This document shows, in pieces, positions 1-9,831 of a stretch of DNA of 64,000 bases. The position numbers were made by a program, and so were the translations under genes. Below the pieces are notes generated by a model. That model saw only the letters and a list, made by a program, of their open reading frames with translations. It was not told the origin of the DNA and did no database searches. The number at the start of each line of letters is the position of its first letter. The stretch's first letter is position 1. The DNA is from Nymphaea colorata (Eukaryota; Streptophyta; Magnoliopsida; Nymphaeales; Nymphaeaceae): positions 14,362,802 through 14,426,801 of the forward strand of contig NC_045148.1 of the NCBI RefSeq assembly GCF_008831285.2. The letters are read 5' to 3'.

Positions 1-51
1 AAATGGGAAGTTTCAAAAGGAAGTGGAAGGAGTAACGTCGTGGGTTTTACA
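1..51 (-). repeat. 5' edge of the Gypsy 3' LTR (truncated by window)
   Basis: On the minus strand the polypurine tract is followed by TGTAAAACCC, a normal TG start for an LTR. Only about 51 bases lie in the window, so it cannot be compared in full with the 5' LTR. Confidence 0.55.
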
Positions 52-64
52 TCCTTCCCCCCTA
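52..64 (-). other. Polypurine tract of the Gypsy element
   Basis: Minus-strand AGGGGGGAAGGA lies directly before the TG of the presumed 3' LTR and just after the end of the integrase reading frame, the expected place for the plus-strand primer of reverse transcription. Confidence 0.6.
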
Positions 65-146
65 AAAATAAATTTCGTACTCGAAATTTGAGCGTACCTT
101 ATTGAAACAATTGAGGGTAACTCTTTCTCATGTCTTCTTCTGGCTC

Positions 147-3100
147 TCATATGCATTCTTTGATGCCATGATGTTGCCATTCCACTTGCACTAGTGAGAT
201 TGTCTTCTTTCGCAATACATGCTCCTTTCGGTCTATGATCCGAAGCGGTTTTTCATCGGTTGTCATGTCCTCTTGCAAATCAACTTCTTCATAGTCTATC
301 ACATGCGAAGGATCAGGTACATACTTCCTTAACATTGACATGTGAAATACTGGATGAACATGACTATACTGCGGTGGAAGTGCAATTCGATATGCAACCT
401 CTCCAACTTTTTCCAGAATCTCGAATGGACCAATGTATCTTGGGCTCAATTTTCTCTTCTTTCCGAATCAAAAAACACTCTTGGTGGGTGATACCTTGAC
501 AAATGCATGATCTCCTGCTTCAAAAGCTAGCTCTCTTCTTCGTTGGTCTGCATAACTCTTTTGTCGACTCTGAGCAACCAAAAGTTTCTTTCTAATCATA
601 TTGACCTGATCAGTGTAGTGTTGGATCACCAAAGGATCCTCAATCTTGTTGTCTCCTATCTCTGTCCAACATGATGGTGATCTACAGGGTCGGCCATAAA
701 GAGCTTCAAACGGAGCCATTCCAATGCTAGAGTGATAGCTATTGTTGTAGACAAATTCAGCCAACTTCACATGTTTATCCCATTCACCATTCCATTGCAA
801 AACACAAGCTCTTAACATATCTTCAAGAGTTTGGATGGTTCGCTCAGACTATCCATCTGTCTGCGGATGAAATGCTGTGTTGAGTTTCAATTTTGTTCCC
901 AATGTTTCCTGTAACCTTCCCCAAAACTTGGATGTAAATCTTGGATCTCTGTCAGAGATTATTGATTTAAGGATTCCATGAAGTCTCACAATTTCATCAA
1001 CATACAAATCTGCCAGACTTTCTAGTGATTGTGAAATCTTGATTGAAAGAAAATGTGCAGATTTAGTTAGGCGGTCTACCACTACCCAAATAGCATCATG
1101 TTGTCGTCGAGTACATGGTAACCCCACTACGAAGTCCATGGTGATGTCTTCCCATTTCCATTGAGGAATTTCTATCTGTTGCATCAAACCACCTGGTTTC
1201 TGATGTTCCACTTTAACCTGTTGACACACTAAGCATCGTGAGACGAACTCAGCAATCTCTTTCTTCATTCCTGGCCACCAGAAGTTTATCCTTAAATTTT
1301 GATACATCTTTGTGCTTCCTGGATGTATGGTGTATCTTGTCTTGTGTGCCTCTTCCAGCAACTTGTTCTTCACTTCTGGATCATTCGGAACCCACAATCT
1401 ACCATTGAACCACACAGATCCATCGTCGTCCTCAGAATAAGGAGTTTCTTCTTTCTTGTGACACTCAAGTTTCAACTTCGCATAATCCGGGCTCTGTTTT
1501 TGTTTCTCAATAATTTCATCGAGGAAACTATCTCGAATTATTCCTGCACACTTCACCTTTCCATTATCATCTCGCAATGGATGCCATTTTTCAAAGTCTT
1601 CCACCAAATTCCATGTCTGCATTAATAGTCCATTAGCTTTAGCAGTCGTCTTTCTGCTGAGTGCATCAGCTACCACATTGGCCTTTCTTGGATGATACTT
1701 TATTTCAAAGTCGTAATCTTTGAGATATTTCAGCCATCTTCTTTGTCTTAGGTTTAATTCTTTCTCCGAGAACAAATATTTGAGGGATTTGTGGTCAGAA
1801 AACATTTCAAATTCCAGATCATAGAGATAATGTTTCCATATTTTTAGTGCAAATACCACCGCTCCTAATTCCAAATCATGTGTTGGATAGTTTTTCTAGT
1901 GTTGTTTTAGTTGTCTAGAGGCATAAGCTATAACATTGTCCTTTTGCATAAGCACCGCTCCATATCCTGTTCCTGAAGCATCAGTATATACCACAAATCC
2001 TTTCCTCCCATTTGGCAGTGTTAGAATTGAGACACTAGTCAAACTGTCTTTCAACATCTGAAAACTCTTCTGACAATCCTCTGTCCACGTAAATTTCACT
2101 CATTTCCGTAGTAGTTTAGTCATTGGGGTTGCAATTTTTGAAAAATCCTTGATGAACTTCCTGTAGTAACCTGCCAAGCCAAGAAAACTTCTGATTTCTG
2201 ACACATTAGTTGGCGCATTCCATTGTTGTACAACTTCCACTTTGGCCGAATCAACTGCCACTCCCTCCTTAGAGATTACATGTCCCAAGAAATTCACTTT
2301 GTCTAGCCAAAACTCACACTTGGAATATTTGGCATACATTGATTTTGTCTCAATATCTTCATCACTATCTCGAGATGTGCCGCATGCATCGCTTCACACT
2401 TTGAGTACACTAGCACATCGTCAATGAACACTATAACGAATCGGTCTAAGTACTCGTGAAATAACCGATCAATGAGATCCATAAAAGCTGCTGGGGCATT
2501 TGTGAGTCCAAAAGGCATCACTCAAAACTCATAATGCCCATAACGTATGCGAAATGCTGTTTTGGGAATATCTTCTTCCTTAATTCGCAATTGATGGTAT
2601 CCCGACCTCAAGTCTATCTTAGAAAACACTTTTGTTTCTTTTAATTGATCGAATAAGTCTTCAATTCTAGGCAATGAGTATTTGTTCTTGATTGTAACCT
2701 GATTCAACATTTGGTAGTCAATACATAATCGCATTGACCCATCTTTCTTCTTCACAAACAGGACCGGTGCTCCCCAGGGTGACACACTTGGACGGATAAA
2801 TCCCTTGCTAGCTAAATCTTGTATCTGCTTCTTTAATTCTTCTAGTTCTGCTGGTGCCATTCTATATGGGGCCTTAGAAATAGGTGCAGTTCCTGGCATC
2901 AACTCGATGCCAAACTCCACATCTCGTACAGGAGGTAATCTAGGTAAATCTTCAGGGAACACGTTTGTGTAGTCCTTCACCGTACGCACCTCACTGATGG
3001 GTTTTAATTTCTACTCGATTGCGTCCATGCTAACCAAATATGCAGTGCATCCATTTTTCATATATTTCATTGCCTTAACTGTTGAGACAACTAACTTTCT

Positions 3101-3464
3101 TTGATCTTGATGTGTTTTTACTCTAAATTCAATCTTTTGACCATTCTCCAACTGAATCTTCAGCTTCTTCTTTCTGCAATCTATCGTCGCATAGTGATGG
3201 TATAACCAATCCATTCATAGGATTACGTCATACCCCATCATATTCATTACCACCAACTGTGCTGGTAACAATTGTCCCTGTATTTTTATTTTCACATTTT
3301 CTAGATACGTTCTGCATGTGTCTTTGTTTCCCATAGGCGTAGCAACTAACAATTCATAAGGCATTTTCTTTCTTTCTAATTCTAAAATTTCAGCAAAACT
3401 CTTAGAAACAAAAGAATGCGATGCACCAGAGTCAAACATGAGCCCAATGAGATTGTACAAGAAG
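147..3464 (-). pseudogene. Gypsy pol remnant: protease, reverse transcriptase, RNase H, integrase
   Basis: Read on the minus strand. The aspartic protease has FDSGASHSF near 3420; a small frameshift lies just before it. Reverse transcriptase (about 2990-2300) has [21 protein letters not shown] and the catalytic FIDDVLVY. RNase H (2100-1640) has YTDASGTGYGAVL and ends with VVADALSRK. Integrase (1400-470) has the zinc-binding [21 protein letters not shown] and, past a stop, SERTIQTL with the third acidic residue. The C-terminal tail runs to 147. In-frame stops break the frame near 3214, 3010, 2521, 2099, 1874 and 848, with frameshifts near 2320 and 460. The stop at 848 is a TAG where the family has Gln (HPQTDGQSE), as expected from C-to-T decay. 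The domains are complete in order, but no long open frame survives. Confidence 0.9.
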
Positions 3465-3469
3465 GGTAC
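3465..3469. repeat. Target site duplication GGTAC (left of solo LTR)
   Basis: GGTAC lies directly before TGATACGAGCC and is repeated at 13645-13649 directly after CCTAACA. A 5-bp duplication is standard for LTR retroelement integration. Confidence 0.88.
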
Positions 3470-3938
3470 TGATACGAGCCAAAAATCCAGCCGGTTTGTA
3501 TGGGCTGAACCGAGGACCAAGCAGGGTCCAACAAGGCTCGTAAGGGCTGGACGTGAGTTCAGCAAGGCAGCTAGGCCAGCCACAGAGGAAAATACACAGC
3601 TTGGAGTTCTTGCAGTGGGCGGAGCGGGTGGAGCAACAACGGCCAAGCGCGAGCAAAACAAGTTTAAACCTCAAGGTGGCCTTGATCCGTTTTTAGGACT
3701 CTCCCCAACTAGAATGGTCTAACCTATGGTCGAGTCCTAATCCGAGTTCACACGAGGTAGCCTAGGCCGAACCTAGGTAAATGGGGGTTGAGCCAGTCCA
3801 AGCTCAACCATGCGCCCAAGAGTGTGGATCCAAACGATCCACAGACTTTATTCTTTGGACGGATAGCGTCCATTAGATTTGGTTTATTTCAGTACGTTTT
3901 TGGATCCTTTTGTGTTCCGTTTTTTATTTGCTTCTTTA

Positions 3939-3963
3939 GGGCCCGTTCGATGGGCGGGTGAAA
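3939..3963 (+). repeat. Left terminal inverted repeat of Harbinger element
   Basis: 25 bases starting GGGCCCGTT, with 24 of 25 matching the reverse complement of 9807-9831. A diverged second version of the same motif follows at about 4042 (GGCCCTATTTGATTGTCGGG), continuing into the same AAATTTAACG text. Confidence 0.88.
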
Positions 3964-4160
3964 TTTAACGCGGTAAGTTTACCAAGGTAAATTTTTTTAG
4001 AAAAATTTAGTGGATGAAATTTCACCCTTTTCCAAAACGAGGCCCTATTTGATTGTCGGGTAAAATTTAACGTGGTAAATTTAACTCTGTTTGATGAACA
4101 TGAAGAATTTAACGTGGTAAATTTAACCCTGTTTGATGCACAGGAAAAATTTAACCTGAA
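3964..4160. repeat. Left subterminal repeats of Harbinger element
   Basis: Two or three diverged units contain AATTTAACGTGGTAAATTTA followed by CTGTTTGATG (about 4065-4150). Such subterminal repeats are typical transposase-binding regions in class II elements; binding itself is inferred. Confidence 0.6.
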
Positions 4161-4689
4161 AAATGTTGTTTTTTTTTCTCCTCCCCAATCTGACGTTGGA
4201 AGGAGTAGGAATGTGATCTTCCAAAACAACAAAAGATCACCACTCAAATAAATGCCACAAAAACTTGTGTCAAGAAGCCGAAACATCTAACGAGAAAGAT
4301 CATCACCTCATCACCGATTCTTATATGTACAGATTACCCAAGCACACCACCAAACGAGAAAGATCATCACCTCATGGAACCACCACCAAGCCAAAACCAA
4401 TAAACAAAAAATGGACTGCAGAACCCATATATTTCTTCATGAATCATCCCAAAACAAATCACCATACAACCAGTTCATTTTTAGACGGCCATTCACACGA
4501 TATATGTAACAAAAAGCAAAAAGAAATATCCAGCAAAACATTACAACAAAAAGCACCTTCTTGAGAGCATCTACAACTGCAAACATTATATATTTGTTCC
4601 CAAAAACATTAAACAAAAATTGTCCACAAAAGTTACATGAGTACGAATCCACAAAAGGGTGTACTTTCTACTAAGAAGAAAAAAAAAGT

Positions 4690-5016
4690 TTAATGAGTAC
4701 ATATCCAACAAAAGAAACATGTAATCACAAAACAAGTAATCCAACATTTGTGGCTGCACTTCCGTTCTTCAAACTTCGTGTCTTCTATATCTTGCTTTGC
4801 GATGACATCTTCAATGAGTGGAGACCTGCGTACTTGCACACCATACTTGTTCTGGAGATACTCATGCATGTGATTTTCTGCTACTTCTAATGAATCAAAC
4901 GATCTGAAGATGGCACCCTTGTACCGATAGACTAATGGTTGGCACCGCTCCCAGCTGTCATATATGCCTCGCTCACGTCCTTCGAAAACCACATAGTACT
5001 TTTGGCGGGGCATCAT
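4690..5016 (-). CDS. RNase H1 N-terminal (viroplasmin-fold) domain protein inside Harbinger element
   Basis: Read on the minus strand from MMPRQKYYVVFEGRERGIY, then SWERCQPLVYRYKGAIFRSF and SLEVAENHM. This is the short nucleic-acid-binding module found at the N-terminus of eukaryotic RNase H1 and in caulimovirus viroplasmin: aromatic YYVVF.GR..GIY.SW start, Cys in the middle, KGA.F.SF strand, E.A helix. It covers roughly residues 5-50 of about 108. No RNase H catalytic domain follows; the tail is Cys- and Trp-rich (about 40 residues) and unrecognised. A plausible splice acceptor (TTTTCAACAG) lies just upstream of the start, so an earlier exon may exist. It sits between the end of the transposase gene and the left TIR. 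It could be a captured host fragment or an element-encoded accessory gene. Confidence 0.65.
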   Translation of the reverse strand: MMPRQKYYVVFEGRERGIYDSWERCQPLVYRYKGAIFRSFDSLEVAENHMHEYLQNKYGVQVRRSPLIEDVIAKQDIEDTKFEERKCSHKCWITCFVITCFFCWICTH

Positions 5017-5194
5017 CTTCGTTGTCCTGTTGAAAAGAAAACAAATGTCAGACAATCAAACTGAAGAAGTTGTCAACATTCATAAACAAACTTACTATTC
5101 AATTGATAATCTGTAAACATTTGAGATGATATAGCTGCTCTCAAAGCATTGTTGCTTCCTCGTTGATGTGTTTGGCTTGCAATTTCAGGTTCGC

Positions 5195-6420
5195 TTAAGA
5201 CGAAGTTATCAATCGAAGTGCATCTTCATCATCAAATTGCTTGGCATTTGGATTGTGTTCAATTATGAAGTTGTGCAGTACACATGTAGCAAGAACAATT
5301 TGAGCTTGTTTTTGGAAAGGATACTGAACTTGCATTTTCAATATTGGAAAACGACCTTTCAACATGCCGAAAGTTCTTTCTACTGTATTTCAGAGTGATG
5401 AATGCCTATGGTTGAATAATTCTTCTTCTGTTCTAGGTGACCGTGCTCCCCGAGTGTTAAACTCAAACATATGATAACGATGTCCTCGATAAGGTGTAAG
5501 CAAACCAACAATGTTTGGATACCCCCCATCAGCCAGATAAAATTTGCCTACAATTGAACACAATTTATTTATACATTGATACATGCTTCTTAATAAAAGA
5601 CTGAACTGGTTGGTGGAACTACGTACCTTCTGGGACAACAAATGGGTCTGTTTCATGATCTAGTGCATTGTACAATACTCTTGAGTCTGTTGCACTTCCT
5701 TCCCATCCAGCGAAAACGTAGTGGAATCTAGTATCTAGGCCGACTACAGCCATGACGTTTTGAGAAACGAAACCTTTTCTATTGCGAAACCTTGCTTGAT
5801 CTGAAAAAGGGACCCATGCAGGTATATGTGTGCCATCGATTGCTCCTAAACAATTCTATATGACAAAGCAACTAGTTAGTCATGTTGTATGTGTCATGTT
5901 GAGTTCAAGATGATGAAATTACCTCAAAATATGGAAAGAATCGTTTAGAATGTCGAATATGTGCTGGCATCATCTCATCATTGGGCCGACGAACGTAATC
6001 CTTACCCAGTATACATATCGCTCGTAGCACTAGGCTGACATATTTACTTATTGTTTGTCCAGAATGTTGAAACGTATTTTGAACAACACGATTCTGTTCA
6101 TTATGTCCAATTGTCAAAAGCAATATAGCTACTTGTTCTTCTACAGTAATGTCATGAGCATCCTCCAACAAATTTCTATCCCTTAGAATGTTACACAGTC
6201 TCATATATGTATGCCCTTCCATACGGAGTAAGTCCAAACAATTTCTAAGTTGACCGCGAAGCATTAGTTGGACAAAAGATGTACCAGCATCTCGAAATGG
6301 ATGAACAATCCTCCTAGATGATGGTCGGTCTTTTAACCAAAAGAAGATGAAGACAAAAACCATTCGAATGATGAAAAGCACTCGTTCAGCGTCGTCATCG
6401 AACATGTCAAAATCAATCAT
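5195..6420 (-). pseudogene. PIF/Harbinger DDE transposase, three exons, one in-frame stop
   Basis: Exons on the minus strand are 6420-5923, 5855-5627 and 5547-5195, with canonical GT-AG ends, giving about 360 codons. The start MIDFDMFDDD leads to helix-turn-helix-like text (MRLCNILRD, ITVEEQVAILLLTIGHNEQN, HSGQTISKYVS). The catalytic triad is visible: D in LGAIDGTHIPAW (exon 2), D in FYLADGGYPN (exon 3), E in NTVERTFGMLKGRFPIL. The C-terminus has VLATCVLHNFIIEHN. Length and motifs fit plant HARBI1-like (DDE_Tnp_4) transposases. The only lesion found is a TGA just before NTVERTFG, close to the catalytic Glu. A continuous ORF also extends upstream of 6420, but the chosen Met is the first that suits the family. 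Confidence 0.85.
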
Positions 6421-6655
6421 TTCGACTAAACTGCATATACATGTAAGGTACTTGAATAACATAATTTCCAACATGTGTTTCAGCACAACAAAATAGAACG
6501 ACCATCATCTAGGAAGATTGTAAGAAAGCACAACTTCAATTGCAATAATTTCTCACTACATGGATGTTCATGGAATTAAAAGAAAAACACACAACAAATG
6601 TTATTGTGCCAAATGAATCATACAAATAATTAAACTAACAGAAATGGAATCTTAC

Positions 6656-7601
6656 CTATAAATCACCAAGTCTACGCGACAACCATGTCAGCCGGTCTTC
6701 AGGTGGAACGTTGAGAAAGATCATGGAATTGGTTCCCTCTCCTAACAGGTCCAGACTCATCAGTCTCGTATGACTATCTAGTAGCCCTGTGTCCACCATC
6801 TCTTGTAAAATTTCATAACATTTGACATATTGAAACCCTCTAGAAGTATGTGTGAGGGAGTCCACATTTTTAGCTATACCCTTCAACAAATTGTAATACA
6901 TGTCATCATTGGTTGACCTGTTCCGTTTTGACCTACGTGTACTTGTTATTCTCAGTTGTAGGAGTTGTAGGTAGTGGCGACTGTGTAAATGACTGTTCAC
7001 TATCAGGCTGCATGTACGAATGTGATGTCTGAGATGCAGGTGTACATGGGAGTGGTTCAGTCTCAGCTTCTAGCACGTTGTTTAATGTGACTGCGTTTTG
7101 CCCAGTTGCATGAGATTCGCCATATACCTCGGCGAACTCATCATAGTATCTCCAGACTTTTGGACCTCTGTACTTTTTCCTATTCGGATATTTTTGAAAA
7201 AATTCATGTGTTCAAATATTGCAGAAGCAAATACATGTGAGACAAAACCTAACAATATTAATTTTATAATTTACCTTAATGTAGTCGTTCCATACTTGGG
7301 GGTCGACCTCAATGCATTTGTTAACTGGGTCGTAGCCAAGCCCACTTGTGTTCAACATTTCCTTCATCACTGTCAAGTTGGGTTTGGAATACTTCAATTT
7401 GTTTTTTATTTTGTCTTTCGTGAATTATGGACCGAATCTATTCATCATTCCTTTTTCAATAGTTGTGTATGCTTTGGGCTTCAAACCTCCGCCGGATTTC
7501 ATGCCAGGGATGCGTGACTGCTCCACAAGAAGCTGGACTAAGTAATCCATTTGTGGTTCAGTCCACGTAAGATTTTCTCTTGAAGGACCGCTGTCTTCCA
7601 T
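6656..7601 (-). pseudogene. Harbinger accessory Myb/SANT-like DNA-binding protein, broken
   Basis: The second standard gene of plant PIF/Harbinger elements; its product helps transposase bind DNA and enter the nucleus. The start MEDSGPSREN at 7601 is followed by a Myb/SANT-like domain: LTWTEPQMDYLVQLLVEQSR, KLKYSKPNLTVMKEMLNTSG, VDPQVWNDYIK. An intron starts at 7274 (AAG/GTAAAT). The next exon reads HEFFQKYPNRKKYRG, YYDEFAEVYGESHATGQN, then a Ser/Pro-rich linker and a C-terminal part (MYYNLLKGIAKNV to RRLGDL). Three defects are visible: an in-frame TAA after NRFGP (about 7427), an apparent loss of the acceptor AG (TTCTGCAA where CAG is expected, about 7215), and a frameshift near 6950 before TSTRRSKRNRST. 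Confidence 0.75.
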
Positions 7602-7871
7602 GGTAACGTTTTGTATAATAATTCTTCACAGTAACAATAATATAAATCTAGCATGAAGAACAGTTGTACGAGAAACAACCACAAAGGAGCATCAGAAACC
7701 AAAAGAAAAAGCATGACATAAAGTTCCCACAATTGCCAACTAAAAGCATAACTAGACCTTTGATGCACAAAAAAGAAAGGAAATTCATCTCAAAATTAAA
7801 CCTATACAAGAAAGCATCACAGAGTTTATAATAGGCACCAAGAAAACATGCATCACAGTAAGAAGGAAACA

Positions 7872-8455
7872 TGCATCACACCTCTTCAACCAAGGCTTGT
7901 GCATTGTCACGCAAGCAAACATGTACATATTTGTAATTATAAACATATGTTTATAACTTCATACTTTATATAAAGTATAAAGATATACATATCTGTAAAC
8001 ATATACATATCTGTAATTAAAAAATCTGATAAGATCCTATGTTACTTCAACACTATAATATGCATATGCATGCTTGAGTTATATTTTTGTGTTTGGCGCT
8101 TAGGTCATGTAACTGTTGGCTGAGTCTAGTTAGTTTCTTTCTGCTGGAACCTGATTGACTTTTTGATGTTGAAACTTGTAGGTAGAAATTAACGTGAAAA
8201 TCAATTAAACACTTGTTGCCCACCGAAGAACAAGAATCTACGAATGTCCCTTATCGCTTGTCCAGCTTGTTCCAAGATTCTTATCTAAGAATGTGTTTGT
8301 AGACATAAGCTTCAGATAAAACAAGATAGATCCCAGCACCTACATTCACAATATCCCAGCTTATCTAGTTTTCTTCATGAGAAGACGTGCTCAAGTTGTG
8401 AATGTTGGTTTTCAGACAGAGACAGGGACTATCGTAGGTTTCAAGAAACTGAATC
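7872..8455. other. Non-coding interior of the Harbinger element
   Basis: AT-rich stretch (7930-8100, with TATA/ATATGCAT-like repeats) then unique sequence. I see no coding similarity; it may be part of the captured hydrolase gene's introns. Confidence 0.4.
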
Positions 8456-9164
8456 TCACTCGGCACTGTTACAAATATTGGTAAAACCAGGTTCCAGATT
8501 AGCAATATGGCGAGCATGGTTTTTGATTTCAAAATCAACACCCCACCACTCCTGCAGAACCACTATCCTTGGTCCATCTTGTTTTCCGATGGCATCAAAA
8601 CTCTGGTAAACCAATAAATTCAAGCCAAGCATAATCAATGCCGACTGTATATAGATATCTCACCAAGAACAAAGAGTGAAAAGGCGTGGGATCACGGAGC
8701 AGAAACAGCAAGAAAGCGGAAACCGTTCTCCATTTCCATTCTCCAAATAAAATAACACTAAGATCAAAAACTTCGAGGTAAATATTAGAACTTCAAGAAG
8801 GATAAGGATAACTACAATTCTTCTATTACTTAGCTGATCGTTTACACCGACTGCCGCATATAATTAGAAAACATGAGCTTTTCCCACAATCGTGGAGAAA
8901 GCGAAAAGGCACCAAGAGAACACCCAGAATGACCACAAACTTGGAACATAAATGAAAAAGAAAGGACATAGCAGCAACAAAACCAAGAAATATGAACACC
9001 CAACAAGAGAAACAAAACATAAAATTAAAGAAAACAGAAACAAAAGAACCACACAAATCAAAGATACAAAAAGCGGAAATGGGGTAGTGAAGATTATGGC
9101 GTCTAACAGTGTCATCTCTTTGGATTTGGATTTTCTGGAATTCGCCGGATGGGGAGGTTCCCAA
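8456..9164 (-). pseudogene. Captured dienelactone hydrolase gene fragment (exons 1-2)
   Basis: Minus-strand text near 9160-9105 reads GEFQKIQIQRDDT, matching the N-terminus of plant dienelactone hydrolase-like proteins. After an intron-like gap, 8600-8470 reads FDAIGKQDGPRIVVLQEWWG and VDFEIKNHARHIANLEPGF, the conserved oxyanion-region strand of that family. The later catalytic Cys/Asp/His part is absent. The first exon has no clear ATG and two residues seem missing from the usual FDAYVVGK. The intron between the two parts is preserved, so the fragment was copied as genomic DNA, as in Pack-type gene capture. A functional enzyme is excluded. Confidence 0.7.
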
Positions 9165-9458
9165 ATCGATTGCGTGTTCTCATGGTTGTTCCTTTGCCAT
9201 CATTAACTACTCCCAAATAGGGTGAGTAGGCGCGGACGATGAGGCACAGAGATAACTTCAGCCACGTATGGTTTCAGTTTAAGAAGTTGGGACTGTGAGG
9301 TAGAAAGAAAAATGTCCGTTGCCGGGCGTTCAAGGGGGAGAAAAAATGGGGGCGTTTGAGGGTGCTACCCAGCACAAACAAATATAGGTCGCTGATGAAT
9401 GTTTCAGGATGCTGCGATGGCGGCCAAGAAAGGGGGGAAATGTGGGCAGCTAGCGACG

Positions 9459-9460
<2 letters not shown>

Positions 9461-9491
<31 letters not shown>
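9461..9491. repeat. (GA)n microsatellite in the Harbinger element
   Basis: About 15 GA units, interrupted once by GCGACA just downstream. It creates Arg-Glu repeat ORFs that are not genes. Confidence 0.9.
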
Positions 9492-9494
<3 letters not shown>

Positions 9495-9627
9495 CAGAGA
9501 GATACCGACAGAAAAATGTCGGACGCCGGCCGCTTGAAGGTGTTGCGACGGTCGACGGTGAGACCTGGCAGTGAGAAGGCACGAGGGAGGAGGAGCTGCG
9601 GAAGATTATGTGCCGATGGATATATTT

Positions 9628-9780
9628 CGAGCAGGTGAAATTTCACCCGCTCAAAAGTCCGAGCTCGGAGCTCGGACTTTCGAGCGGGTGGAATTCCACC
9701 CGCTCCCTTTTCAGTTAAACGGGTGGAATTCCACCCCGTTTGATGGGTTATCAACCGGGCGGGTGAAATTTCACCCGCCC
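9628..9780. repeat. Right subterminal palindrome cluster of Harbinger element
   Basis: Several inverted repeats are packed together: GGTGAAATTTCACC (9637), AGTCCGAGCTCGGAGCTCGG (9656, a near-perfect palindrome), GGTGGAATTCCACC twice (about 9688, 9722) and GGTGAAATTTCACC again (about 9764). The TIR-like CGTTTGATGGG occurs at 9738. Candidate transposase-binding or fold-back region. Confidence 0.7.
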
Positions 9781-9806
9781 ATACAAATTCTTCCTCCCCC
9801 GCCCAC

Positions 9807-9831
9807 TTTCACCCGCCCATCAAACGGGCCC
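9807..9831 (-). repeat. Right terminal inverted repeat of Harbinger element
   Basis: Reverse complement starts GGGCCCGTTTGATGGG; it pairs with 3939-3963. TTA follows at 9832-9834, matching TTA at 3936-3938. Confidence 0.88.

Larger units (their letters stand above)
3939..9831 (-). mobile_element. PIF/Harbinger DNA transposon with captured sequences
   Basis: Ends are 25-bp terminal inverted repeats that differ at one base (GGGCCCGTTCGATGGG on the left; GGGCCCGTTTGATGGG read inward on the right), flanked by TTA on both sides (3936-3938, 9832-9834). TIR type and TTA duplication are diagnostic of PIF/Harbinger. The two expected genes are present on the minus strand: Myb/SANT-like protein (6656-7601) and DDE transposase (5195-6420). 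At 5.9 kb it is large for a plain element. The extra length carries an RNase H1 N-terminal ORF (4690-5016), exons of a dienelactone hydrolase gene (8456-9164) and repetitive ends. Single stops or frameshifts disable both transposition genes, so it is probably recently inactive. Confidence 0.9.

Noticed and set aside
9399-9638. Arg/Glu repeat ORFs around 9461-9491
   Set aside because: Direct translation of a GA microsatellite.
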